DNA from: a virus
Length of the DNA: 29,680 nucleotides
Strand: one strand, 5' to 3'
IMG/VR virus record: IMGVR_UViG_3300021960_000348
Span: 1 to 29,680 of that record
Made by a program: the position numbers and the translations under genes. Of the stretch, positions 22,015 to 29,680 are shown one piece after another; the stretch's first letter is position 1; each line of letters begins with the position of its first letter. The notes below the pieces were generated by a model. It saw nothing but the letters and a program-made list of their open reading frames with translations. It made no database searches and was not told the origin of the DNA.

Positions 22015-22311
22015 CTATTCAGGAGTCACAGGTACAAAGTTACCTGTAATGGTTAAGCCTTCTTTGTCTGCTGCTAGTTTAATTGCATAGTCACTTAAAC
22101 TTGTGTAAGTGCTATCGTCATAATTTGGACCAGCACCAATACGACCTTCTTTAGCTTCTTCCCAAGTTCCGGGATTTGTGCTTGATTCATTTACAAGTCT
22201 GCCACAAGTATACTTACCTGCCATAGTTCCACCTGCTTCTTCAGACTCTTTAATATAAATCATATTAACGGTTTTACCATTAATTGTTGTTTCTGTTACT
22301 GTCTTTGCCAT
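22015..22311 (-). CDS. Hypothetical 98-aa protein
   Basis: The protein is not recognised. It is small, acidic overall and probably beta-rich (TVTETTINGKTVNMIYI), with a single cysteine (KYTCGRL) and a central WEEAKEG segment. No signal peptide or membrane helix is visible. It follows the three paralogous glycine/aromatic-rich genes with an AGGAG ribosome site 5-6 bases before the ATG. Position next to the fibre cluster suggests a minor virion or fibre-assembly protein, but that is inference. Confidence 0.7.
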   Translation of the reverse strand: MAKTVTETTINGKTVNMIYIKESEEAGGTMAGKYTCGRLVNESSTNPGTWEEAKEGRIGAGPNYDDSTYTSLSDYAIKLAADKEGLTITGNFVPVTPE

Positions 22312-22320
22312 ATTTTTCTC

Positions 22321-22887
22321 CTATTCACTCCATGCTTGAGTTAAATCATAATTATAAGTTGGGTGGTCTGCACCTACTCCTATCATTGGTGTTTCTGCAG
22401 AACCTCCTAAGTAATACATTTCTAGATTGTTACTATTCCAATAGTCTCCACCAATTCTACATCTAATTTGTAAAGTATCTGCATCTTGAACAGTCAGTGT
22501 AGGGTAAGTTCCATCTCCTGAACCACCACCATTAAAACTTGGGTGTCCTCTGTGAATGACTTCTCGTATTTTTGTAGCAGTTGCATGTATCCCACTACTA
22601 GCATTATCGTATCTTCTTTGGATAACCCACTCTTTCCAGTTATTACCCCAATAGTAAGTGCCCCAATTATGAGTAGCTATATAGTGAGTTGTAAATCTAG
22701 TATCAAAATTGCTTCTTACATCTGCTGTGCTACTAGGTACAGTTACCGTATCTTGAACATCTACAGGTAGATAAAAATCAAACTGCATAGCTCCACCATT
22801 AGAACCATCATGTCCACCATTACTAGCATATGTGTTTGTTTGAGCACATGCTATCATTATCCCACCATTTCCACCTATTAAAGCCAT
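22321..22887 (-). CDS. Tandem paralogue 3: probable fibre-associated/adhesin protein (188 aa)
   Basis: This is the third of three neighbouring paralogues. All share an N-terminal glycine patch (here MALIGGNGGIMIACAQTN), a middle motif with Tyr-Tyr/Trp before a basic aromatic strand (GTYYWGNNWKEWVIQRRY), a YPTLTVQDADTLQIR strand pair, and a C-terminal DYWNSNNLEMYYLGG-x-MIG block. The protein is beta-rich with no signal peptide. In this copy the DYWNSN and TYPTLT segments are closest to paralogue 1, while the MALIGG start matches paralogue 2. Position after the tail fibre suggests a receptor-binding tip or decoration protein. I do not know a characterised homologue. Confidence 0.75.
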   Translation of the reverse strand: MALIGGNGGIMIACAQTNTYASNGGHDGSNGGAMQFDFYLPVDVQDTVTVPSSTADVRSNFDTRFTTHYIATHNWGTYYWGNNWKEWVIQRRYDNASSGIHATATKIREVIHRGHPSFNGGGSGDGTYPTLTVQDADTLQIRCRIGGDYWNSNNLEMYYLGGSAETPMIGVGADHPTYNYDLTQAWSE

Positions 22888-22893
22888 ATTAAT

Positions 22894-23475
22894 TTACACC
22901 CAAAAAGTTTGATAATATCTATCGTCATAATCTGCACCTCTACTACCAAGTCCTGAAGGTGCTCCTGAATTTCTACCAACAAAAGTAACATCAGTACCAC
23001 CACCTAAATAATATACTTTAACTTCGTTTGCTGTAAAATAATCTTTGTCTTGTCTGACTCTTAATTTACCTGTTGCATTATCTTGAACTGTTAAAGTAAA
23101 ATCATTTGATGAATCAAAACTACTATAGTTATCTCCAACTTGCTCACTTAACTGCATAATATATCCACTTGAACTAGCATTTGGATTTCTAAAATAAATA
23201 TACTCTCTATATACTTGTCCGTAATAATAAGAACCTACAGCATGTATTCCTAGTTTTATAGCACACCCAGAAGTTGAATTTGGGTGTGTGGCTGCATGTA
23301 AATACACAGGGTCTTGAGTGTAGTTAGTTCCACTTGTAGGTTTGGATGTTTGTAATGAATCAATATTAGTTATTATAGGAACTACAAAGTCCATTTGTTT
23401 TGCAACGTTATCAGTATTTTCTGCTGAACTAAAAGCTGCTATAATTGGTCCTTTAAATCCACCTATTAATGCCAT
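22894..23475 (-). CDS. Tandem paralogue 2: probable fibre-associated/adhesin protein (193 aa)
   Basis: This is the middle copy of the triplet. It begins MALIGGFKGPIIAAFSSAEN and has the same order of landmarks: SYYYGQVYREYIYF, then NDFTLTVQDNATGKLRV, then DYFTANEVKVYYLGG and a final FVG. Sequence identity to its neighbours looks low outside these blocks, so the duplication is old or diverging quickly. Loops between blocks differ in length. AGGAG lies upstream of the ATG. The predicted role, as for the other copies, is host recognition or fibre assembly; that is inference from position and divergence. Confidence 0.75.
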   Translation of the reverse strand: MALIGGFKGPIIAAFSSAENTDNVAKQMDFVVPIITNIDSLQTSKPTSGTNYTQDPVYLHAATHPNSTSGCAIKLGIHAVGSYYYGQVYREYIYFRNPNASSSGYIMQLSEQVGDNYSSFDSSNDFTLTVQDNATGKLRVRQDKDYFTANEVKVYYLGGGTDVTFVGRNSGAPSGLGSRGADYDDRYYQTFWV

Positions 23476-23484
23476 GCTATACTC

Positions 23485-24075
23485 CTATTTCCAATCATCG
23501 TCTTGTCCATATCTAGAATCATAAGTTAAGTTTCCAATGTATGGAACTCCACCACCACCATTAATAATATGCATTTCAAAGTGGTTACTGTTCCAATAAT
23601 CAGGTTCTCCACCACCACCAACATTTAATCTAAATTCTCCTGTTGCAGTATCGGAAGAAGTAATTGCAGGATATGTATCTCCTGTGTTCCAGCCCGAATG
23701 TACTCTTGTATGTACAGACCAGACTGTTGTAATTTTTACTCTATTGGCTGGACTTGCTTCTCCGGTGTAATGACTTTGAATATTAAACAGTCTAGCAGTT
23801 TTACCTTCGTAGTAAGTACCGTACTCAGCAACTAAAATTTGACATGCATTGGCTAAGTTACTTGAATTATAAATAGTATCATCAGCATCTTTACCTGATT
23901 GAGCTGCTGTTAGTGTAGCATTAGGCATTACTGAACTTGCATTAGAAAAACAAGGTATTTTAAAATTTACATAAATTTCTCCAGCACTATTTATAACAGT
24001 AACCTCACTTGCAGTCTGATTGGTTTGACCATAGCCTACCATTTGCCCATTATTACCACCACCGTAAAGCGACAT
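23485..24075 (-). CDS. Tandem paralogue 1: probable fibre-associated/adhesin protein (196 aa)
   Basis: This is the copy directly after the tail fibre in transcription order. It has a glycine-rich start (MSLYGGGNNGQMVGYGQTNQ), then GTYYEGKTARLFNIQSHY, TYPAITSSDTATGEFRL and DYWNSNHFEMHIINGGGG-VPYIG. The glycine patch at the N-terminus and the DYWNSN motif mark it as a paralogue of the next two genes. AGAGGAAG precedes the ATG, and it begins one base after the tail-fibre stop. It may bind the fibre's C-terminus or form a trimeric tip. No experimental family is known to me. Confidence 0.76.
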   Translation of the reverse strand: MSLYGGGNNGQMVGYGQTNQTASEVTVINSAGEIYVNFKIPCFSNASSVMPNATLTAAQSGKDADDTIYNSSNLANACQILVAEYGTYYEGKTARLFNIQSHYTGEASPANRVKITTVWSVHTRVHSGWNTGDTYPAITSSDTATGEFRLNVGGGGEPDYWNSNHFEMHIINGGGGVPYIGNLTYDSRYGQDDDWK

Positions 24076-24076
24076 A

Positions 24077-27000
24077 TTAAACTTCCTCTAATTTAAACTT
24101 GTATTGTTTGCCTGTTTTTCTATTTATAATAAATAAATCTTCAGAACCCTCTTGAATTGTCCAAGAGCCTTTAGTGTTGTCTACTTCGTTAGCATCGCCT
24201 TGTTCATTAGATAACTGTAAGTCATTGGTGTAAATGTTTCTCCAACGAGTTGCTGTAGCTCCTAAGTCATAAGTATTGTTTGCACCCGGAAGTAAGTGTC
24301 CGTTGTTATCCAGAACAAGTCTTTCTGTTCCAGCAGTATCAAATCTAATTTTATCCTCATCACTGCTTTCTTCTACTTGAATTTTTGTATCTCCATCGGC
24401 ATCGGCTGTAGACCCACCTCCAGCATCTTCCCAAGCTACTCCACTTCCTGTTGAAGTAAGTACTTGTCCATCTGAACCTTGAGCACCATTAACTTTAAAG
24501 TTTTCACCGTCTATGGTTGTTGCATCAACTAGCCCTGCTACAGTTACTGTGTTAGCAGTTAAAGTTATTAAGTCTGTATCAGATGTATGACCAATGGTAG
24601 TACCATTAATAATTACATTATCAACTGTAAGAGTTGTAAGTGTACCAAGACTTGTAATGTTTGATTGAGCTGCACCTGTTACTGTTGCTGCAGTTCCTGA
24701 TACATTACCTGTTACATTTGCTATAAGTGTACCGACTGCGTAGCCTGTTGCTCCTGTATTAACTGTAGTACTTGGTGCTGTTTGAGAATCTACAAATAAT
24801 GCAAATGTATTATCAGTAGATGCATCAAAATACAAACCAGCATATTTAGTTGTGCTAGATTCTACATATTTACCATAGAACCCAAAGTCTGTAGAGTTAC
24901 CACTGTTATTTTGTGATAAAGCTTGGAAGTTAGAATTAGATAGTAACGAACCTGTTTGTGTTGTACTACCTGTAACTACTAAGTTTCCACTAACTGTTAA
25001 ATCGTTAGCAATGGTCACATCATTAGATAGTTTATCACCTGTAACTTGGTCGTTTGCAATATGAGCTGTATCAATACTACCGTCTGCTATTTGAGCAGAA
25101 TCAATAGCATCGTCTGCTATCATAGAATTTACAATAACATCACTACCAATTACAAAGTCTAGAGTATTATCACTATCATCATAGGTTACTGATATACCTG
25201 TTTCTGTATTAGAACCAACCATAGCACCAACTGTATCTGAAATAGTTTCAGCTAGAGTTGTACCATTAACTGTTATAGCATCTGCTTCTAACGTACCATC
25301 AATATCAACATCACCTGAAATATCTAAAGTTGCTGCTACTAGTTGACCACCAATAGTTAAATTACCAGAACTAGGATTATAAGTAAATCCTGTATCAGTT
25401 TCTAAACCTTGTGTTCCTGTAGCTCCATCAACAAACACAGGGAATATATTTTCATCTGTACTATTATTAGCTGTTATAGTTGATGCTGTAGCTATTGCTG
25501 CTGTACCTGTAATGTCACTTGAAGTTAATGCAAGTGTACCTGTTGTTGTAGGTAAAGTTACAGTAACATTTCCACTATAAGCTGCGTGAGCTGCTGCTTC
25601 TATTCTAGTATAATGAGCATTAGATGATTCACAATATAAATCAATTCTTGACTTAGAACCACCATTTTTAATTGCTATAGCACCTTGAGATATTGCTACT
25701 CCATTTGTAGAACCACCAGCAATACCTAATGTTCCTGCAACGTCTCCATTACCTGAAATATCTAATGTAGCAGCATCAAGTTCTCCAGAAATTGTAATGT
25801 TTCTACCACCAGTAATATCTTTATTAGAGTCTGTAATAATAGCTTTACTAGCTATAACAGTTCCGTTAGTTATGCCATCTATAAGGTTTATATCTGCTGC
25901 ACTTGCTGTTACACCATCTAATATGTTTAACTCAGCAGCAGTACTTGTAACACCATCAAGGATATTAAGTTCTGCAGCAGTAGATGTTACACCATCTAAA
26001 ATATTTAGTTCTGCTGCAGTTGATGTAACTGCTGTACTGTTAATAGATAAAGCATCTGTTTCTAGTGTTCCGTCTATATCTACATTTCCAGATATATCTA
26101 AACTAGGAGCAACAATTTCATGTGAAAATACAAAGTTATCATTAGAAGCACTCCAAGCTATTGATGCATCGTTTGAAGCATCTACTGCATCTTGTATAGT
26201 AATACCAGCACCATCTGCTGAAGCTGATGTATCTCCTGAACCTTTGTTAAGTGTTATATTTTTGTCTTCAACATCTAACGTTGCTGTAGATAAAGTAGTT
26301 GTACTACCGTTTACTGTTAAGTTTCCTGTAACTGTAACATTACCACCAACTGCTAAATTACTAGCCATGTCAACAGCACCATCAATATCTACAACATCAA
26401 GGTTTGTAGTTCCGTCTACATCAATATCACCACTTACATCTAAAGAACCTGCATCAAGTTCACCTGTAAGTGTAATGTTTCTAAAGCTTCCAATGTCTTT
26501 ATTAGAATCTACTACAACTGCTTTAGAAGCTGCTACAGTTCCTGCAGTAACTCCATCAATTGTTTCTAATTCTGCTTCAGATATATCAGCACTACCAATA
26601 ACAAAGCTTGTACCTGTAATAGCTGTACCTGTAATTGCAGCAGCACTAGAGCCACCAATTATAGCACCATCAACTGTACCACCATTAATGTCTGCAGTAT
26701 CAGCTACAAGACTATCTATGTTAGCAGTACCATCAATATACAAGTTTCTCCATTGTTGTGAAGAACTTCCTAAGTCATAAGTATCATCATCATCAGGTAT
26801 AATATTAGAATCAACATCAGCACCAAAGACTACGTTATCAGTAGCTGCATCACCCATAGTGATTGTACCACCGTTAAAAGTTGTTGTACCTGTAACTGTA
26901 AGATTACCACCTATACCAACATTACCAGTAGTAGTAATAGAATCTATGTATGCATCTTTAAAATATAAAGAACTGGTACCTATATCAATATCACTGTCTG

Positions 27001-27295
27001 TAACAGGTACAATAGCACCATCGGCTATGTATAACTGTTGTACAGGACTACTAGATACTTGTACATAAAACTCAATGTAGTTATTTGTTGTATCAATTAA
27101 TACTTTGTTATTGGGAGCTGTTTCTCCTGCATCTCCAATCAATCCTATAACTGGACCTTCAGCAGTAGTACCGTCATGTTTATGACCACCTGTATTGCTA
27201 AATGCACTTAAAAGTTGATTGTATTCATCATTGAATAGTGCAGCAGTTATCGTGTCTCCATCTACGAATGAACTCTGTCTTATGTAACCTGCCAT
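24077..27295 (-). CDS. Tail fibre protein with repeats (1072 aa)
   Basis: This is a long phage tail fibre. The N-terminal part (YIRQSSFVDGDTITAALFN, then a GGHKHDGTTAEG segment) is the type that attaches to the virion in marine podoviruses. The shaft is a Thr/Ser/Asp/Gly-rich beta repeat region with many VTGTTT-, TLDISG- and DVDIDGT-like strands, and four consecutive 13-residue repeats of the form TSTAAELNILDGV. The YDLGSSSQQWRNLYIDG motif near residue 172 recurs as YDLGATATRWRNIYTND near the C-terminus. The end (LFIINRKTGKQYKFKLEEV) is compact. No chaperone cleavage motif was recognised. GGAGAT precedes the ATG. Function is host receptor contact; the receptor is unknown. Confidence 0.93.
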   Translation of the reverse strand: MAGYIRQSSFVDGDTITAALFNDEYNQLLSAFSNTGGHKHDGTTAEGPVIGLIGDAGETAPNNKVLIDTTNNYIEFYVQVSSSPVQQLYIADGAIVPVTDSDIDIGTSSLYFKDAYIDSITTTGNVGIGGNLTVTGTTTFNGGTITMGDAATDNVVFGADVDSNIIPDDDDTYDLGSSSQQWRNLYIDGTANIDSLVADTADINGGTVDGAIIGGSSAAAITGTAITGTSFVIGSADISEAELETIDGVTAGTVAASKAVVVDSNKDIGSFRNITLTGELDAGSLDVSGDIDVDGTTNLDVVDIDGAVDMASNLAVGGNVTVTGNLTVNGSTTTLSTATLDVEDKNITLNKGSGDTSASADGAGITIQDAVDASNDASIAWSASNDNFVFSHEIVAPSLDISGNVDIDGTLETDALSINSTAVTSTAAELNILDGVTSTAAELNILDGVTSTAAELNILDGVTASAADINLIDGITNGTVIASKAIITDSNKDITGGRNITISGELDAATLDISGNGDVAGTLGIAGGSTNGVAISQGAIAIKNGGSKSRIDLYCESSNAHYTRIEAAAHAAYSGNVTVTLPTTTGTLALTSSDITGTAAIATASTITANNSTDENIFPVFVDGATGTQGLETDTGFTYNPSSGNLTIGGQLVAATLDISGDVDIDGTLEADAITVNGTTLAETISDTVGAMVGSNTETGISVTYDDSDNTLDFVIGSDVIVNSMIADDAIDSAQIADGSIDTAHIANDQVTGDKLSNDVTIANDLTVSGNLVVTGSTTQTGSLLSNSNFQALSQNNSGNSTDFGFYGKYVESSTTKYAGLYFDASTDNTFALFVDSQTAPSTTVNTGATGYAVGTLIANVTGNVSGTAATVTGAAQSNITSLGTLTTLTVDNVIINGTTIGHTSDTDLITLTANTVTVAGLVDATTIDGENFKVNGAQGSDGQVLTSTGSGVAWEDAGGGSTADADGDTKIQVEESSDEDKIRFDTAGTERLVLDNNGHLLPGANNTYDLGATATRWRNIYTNDLQLSNEQGDANEVDNTKGSWTIQEGSEDLFIINRKTGKQYKFKLEEV
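25872..26027 (-). repeat. Four tandem 39-nt repeats in tail fibre
   Basis: Four contiguous units of 39 bases (25872-25910, 25911-25949, 25950-25988, 25989-26027) each encode 13 residues of the pattern TSTAAELNILDGV. The last unit in coding order has drifted to TASAADINLIDGI. Unit length is a multiple of three, so copy number can change without frameshift. This is the usual architecture of beta-helical or triple-beta fibre shafts and not a CRISPR array, since there are no spacers. Confidence 0.92.
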
Positions 27296-27299
27296 TTGT

Positions 27300-28904
27300 T
27301 TATCTCCTACCTGAAGGTATAAAATCTATATATAAACCATTTATTATATACGGTGCTTTTGTATCGTCTGAAATTACTGTAAAGTTATTACTTGTTCCAC
27401 TTCCTTGTAATGGTATTCTTATCATTGGGGCTGCTGTACCTCCGAATACCGTTGCATTAAAAACAGCTTCTGCAAATATTGCAGGTGGATTAACTGTTCC
27501 AAAAGAAAAATCACTTGCTGGTTGTGGAATATCTTGACTATTAAAATCATATTTAACTTGAAGTGCTGGAGTTACAATTCCTTCTGCTCTAACAGATACT
27601 CTAACATAGTGTAAAGTTTTTAAAGTTCCTAAGTCTCCGTAGTCATAGTCTGGTGTGGCATATCTAGCAAGTATGTTAGACCCATTAAAGTTGTTACCTG
27701 AATCGTGTACAAGCACATAGCCATCAGTATCACCGTGAAAATATTTTTCAACACCATTGTTATCAAATCCAGCTCCTATACTGGTTACTTCTATTCCTCT
27801 TGTTTCTGACCACTCAAACCCGTTTGGTCTAAGTGTTCCTATAATTCCTTGTTGTTGTGCGTTAATAACTGTAGTGTCAGTATAAAATAATCTATACTGA
27901 GACTTTTCTCTAATAACGGTACTTGAAATTACATACTTATCAATGTTTTCTGCTAACTGTGTAATAATAGGTTGTATAGCTTTACTAACTGTACCTAACT
28001 CAACGTCTCCAATCCTTGCAGTACCAGCAACCGTTCTTAGTCCATCGGGTGCTAAGAATATAAGGTCACCACCTATTTCTTGAATACTGTAGCCTGATAG
28101 ACAACCAATGTTTTTTGCCACTGGAATTACTACTGGTGTACCGTTTATATCTTGTAGCTTAAATATACTGTTTCTACAAAATATAAAAAGTTCATTACGG
28201 AAACTTTTAATTCCTACTATCTGGTCTGATAAGGTTATAGAACCTGACTTATTACCATCAAAAGTTGTAGGGTCTAATAGTGTGCTATAAAATACTGTAC
28301 TAAGATTATCCTCAACACCTGCTACAACTAAATGTTTATCGTGTATTTCAGAGTGTGTTGCAAACTTTGTACCTGTTACAGTTATCTCACCACTAAAGTA
28401 TGTTCTACTATTAATGTTAGAACCTGTACCTTCCATTCTAAAATAATAAGGCTTGTTAGCTCCATCACAAATAATTAACAGTCCATAATCAAACGTAGCA
28501 CCTTCAAACAATGAAAAGCTAATCTTGCCTTGTCCTGTCCTAGTTAGTGTACTACGACCTGTAAAGGCTGAGTAGTTATCTCCACTAGCATCTACAGAAC
28601 TTCTACTAACATTTAACCAACTTGTACCATCTTGACTAAAAAATATTCCTGTCGATGCACAAGCTATAACACCATCTCCATAAGGTATAACCCCATGAAT
28701 TGTATCTGTGCTTCCACTTACTTGTGCAGCACTACCAGCTCCTAATCTACTAAAACCACTAATACGTCTATAACCACCTTTAATAGAAACTTCAAAGTTT
28801 CTAAGTTCTGTAGCTACACCGGGAGTCTTAAGCAAATCAATTTGGTTAGTTGCTTTGACTAAACCACCGGCACATGCAACTGTATAGGGTTGTGATGTTG
28901 CCAT
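27300..28904 (-). CDS. Tail tubular protein B (T7 gp12-like, tail nozzle)
   Basis: This 534-aa protein probably forms the tail nozzle of a short-tailed phage. The N-terminus (ACAGGLVKATNQIDLLKTPG and ELRNFEVSIKGGYRRISGF) matches the start typical of marine podovirus tail tubular B proteins. The body is repeated beta strands resembling propeller blades (HGVIPYGDGVIACASTGIF, IVGIKSFRNELFIFCRNSIF, GGDLIFLAPDGLRTVAG). No catalytic motif is seen. It lies directly downstream of tail tubular A and upstream of the fibre, the normal order 11-12 in T7. Length is shorter than T7 gp12 (794 aa). The ribosome site is weak. Confidence 0.88.
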   Translation of the reverse strand: MATSQPYTVACAGGLVKATNQIDLLKTPGVATELRNFEVSIKGGYRRISGFSRLGAGSAAQVSGSTDTIHGVIPYGDGVIACASTGIFFSQDGTSWLNVSRSSVDASGDNYSAFTGRSTLTRTGQGKISFSLFEGATFDYGLLIICDGANKPYYFRMEGTGSNINSRTYFSGEITVTGTKFATHSEIHDKHLVVAGVEDNLSTVFYSTLLDPTTFDGNKSGSITLSDQIVGIKSFRNELFIFCRNSIFKLQDINGTPVVIPVAKNIGCLSGYSIQEIGGDLIFLAPDGLRTVAGTARIGDVELGTVSKAIQPIITQLAENIDKYVISSTVIREKSQYRLFYTDTTVINAQQQGIIGTLRPNGFEWSETRGIEVTSIGAGFDNNGVEKYFHGDTDGYVLVHDSGNNFNGSNILARYATPDYDYGDLGTLKTLHYVRVSVRAEGIVTPALQVKYDFNSQDIPQPASDFSFGTVNPPAIFAEAVFNATVFGGTAAPMIRIPLQGSGTSNNFTVISDDTKAPYIINGLYIDFIPSGRR

Positions 28905-28907
28905 AAA

Positions 28908-29675
28908 TTAAAAGTATTTTCTATCGTCTGTCATAGTACGAGGAGTAGGATTAATCAAATTAGATTTCATGCTCCTCAATGCTTTTTTGTAATCGTCCAT
29001 AGCAAACGCTGCTTGTTGTGGAGATTCTTTAAACTGCCATACATAGTATCTGCTTTTAGCAGTTATGACATTCGTGTATTGTTCTGGGAATACAACTGTA
29101 TCTCCATGAGCTGAAAGCTTTGTAGGCTTTTCAAACGCATAGAAGTGCACGTTGTAAACTTTATCAGGGATTGGGCTTAAGCCAAACTTCCTGCCATCTG
29201 GTGATTTAATAACTCTGCAAGGCTCACCATAAGCCTGTGAATCTGCATCGTCTATGTTTTCGTTGTCTCTGTAATATCTTTTCCAATCAGCTAAGTTTAA
29301 AAACTGTAGTCCTCTTGAGACAAAAGGAGCTGATTCACCACTCACGTTAATGGTGGTTAAATAAAAATCATCCCAGTCTATCGAAGCGTAATCGTCTTGA
29401 ACGCTTGAGCTACTAGCTTTTAACTCGTACCATCTAGTACCAGCCACTGTAGCCACTGTCACGTTTCCATAGAATGGGTCAGTTCCACCACTTTCACCTA
29501 CTGCAAAAAATGGTAACTGTGGTTCTTCATTTGCTATATCGAATATAGACTTGTTGATGGCATCCTTAGTAAACTGCTGAAGTCCTACAGCACTTGAAAA
29601 GTTTGCAGACGTAAGAGGTATCTCATTGAGTTCTCTTAGTACTTCGTTAGTTAAATCTAAATATGTTGTTGCCAT
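28908..29675 (-). CDS. Tail tubular protein A (T7 gp11-like, adaptor)
   Basis: This 255-aa protein probably joins the portal to the tail nozzle. The start MATTYLDLTNEVLRELNEIP is characteristic of tail tubular A-type proteins of marine podoviruses, followed by a helix bundle (QFTKDAINKSIFDIANEE) and a beta-rich middle (TVATVAGTRWYELKA, YNVHFYAFEKPTKL). The helical C-terminus includes YVWQFKESPQQAAFAMDDYKKALR. The gene is complete, with its ATG at 29673-29675. Only 5 bases remain upstream, so capsid, portal and terminase genes and the promoter of this arm lie outside the window. Confidence 0.88.
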   Translation of the reverse strand: MATTYLDLTNEVLRELNEIPLTSANFSSAVGLQQFTKDAINKSIFDIANEEPQLPFFAVGESGGTDPFYGNVTVATVAGTRWYELKASSSSVQDDYASIDWDDFYLTTINVSGESAPFVSRGLQFLNLADWKRYYRDNENIDDADSQAYGEPCRVIKSPDGRKFGLSPIPDKVYNVHFYAFEKPTKLSAHGDTVVFPEQYTNVITAKSRYYVWQFKESPQQAAFAMDDYKKALRSMKSNLINPTPRTMTDDRKYF

Positions 29676-29680
29676 TATTT

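Noticed and set aside
25872-26027. Possible CRISPR array
   Set aside because: The 39-nt units are contiguous with no spacers and encode a fibre repeat in frame.
25797-26780. 327-aa plus-strand open frame across the tail fibre
   Set aside because: It is antisense to the fibre, composed of Ser/Val/Pro low complexity created by repeat codons of the opposite strand, with no family signature or ribosome site.
1-29680. tRNA genes, integrase, attachment sites, transposons
   Set aside because: Searching by eye on both strands found no cloverleaf, recombinase or terminal inverted repeats; a tRNA scan would settle the first.

Overview
The window looks like about 30 kb of an AT-rich, lytic, short-tailed (podovirus-type) bacteriophage genome. 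I saw no bacterial housekeeping gene, rRNA, tRNA, integrase or insertion sequence. Gene density is near total, with starts and stops overlapping or a few bases apart. AT-rich coding, the tail-fibre repeat style, T7-like tail-tube proteins and a ribonucleotide reductase pair all fit a marine phage of the kind that infects SAR11, SAR116 or Roseobacter-type bacteria. Host and exact genus are inference and cannot be fixed from the window.

Left arm (1-5969, plus strand): nucleotide metabolism and DNA processing. It starts inside a family-A DNA polymerase gene. Then come endonuclease VII, a RecB/Cas4-like PD-(D/E)XK exonuclease, a small unknown, T7-type endonuclease I, a DUF3310-like protein, class I ribonucleotide reductase large subunit (nrdA), two small ORFs (one a zinc ribbon), the small subunit (nrdB) and a 72-aa unknown. 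Together they would make dNTPs, copy DNA, resolve branched DNA and degrade ends.

Right arm (5970-29675, minus strand): virion, lysis and surface genes, read right to left. Order is tail tubular protein A, tail tubular protein B, a repeat-rich tail fibre, three tandem paralogous glycine/aromatic-rich proteins (likely fibre partners or adhesins), two small proteins, then five large probable internal or ejection proteins. The last of these is a 1723-aa protein with an ADP-ribosyltransferase-like domain and a C-terminal lytic-transglycosylase-like domain. Small membrane proteins (holin candidates) follow. The arm ends in an accessory group of two secreted low-complexity proteins and a membrane-anchored coiled-coil protein. 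The arms converge with no spacer: the plus-strand stop ends at 5969 and the minus-strand stop begins at 5970.

Most worth following up: the ADP-ribosyltransferase-like segment in the giant protein, which is bracketed by an exact 17-nt in-frame repeat; the two adjacent signal-peptide proteins, one nidogen-like and acidic, the other an Asn/Thr repeat; the adhesin triplication; and the cationic N-terminus of the 360-aa virion protein. No stretch over 300 bases lacks a gene.
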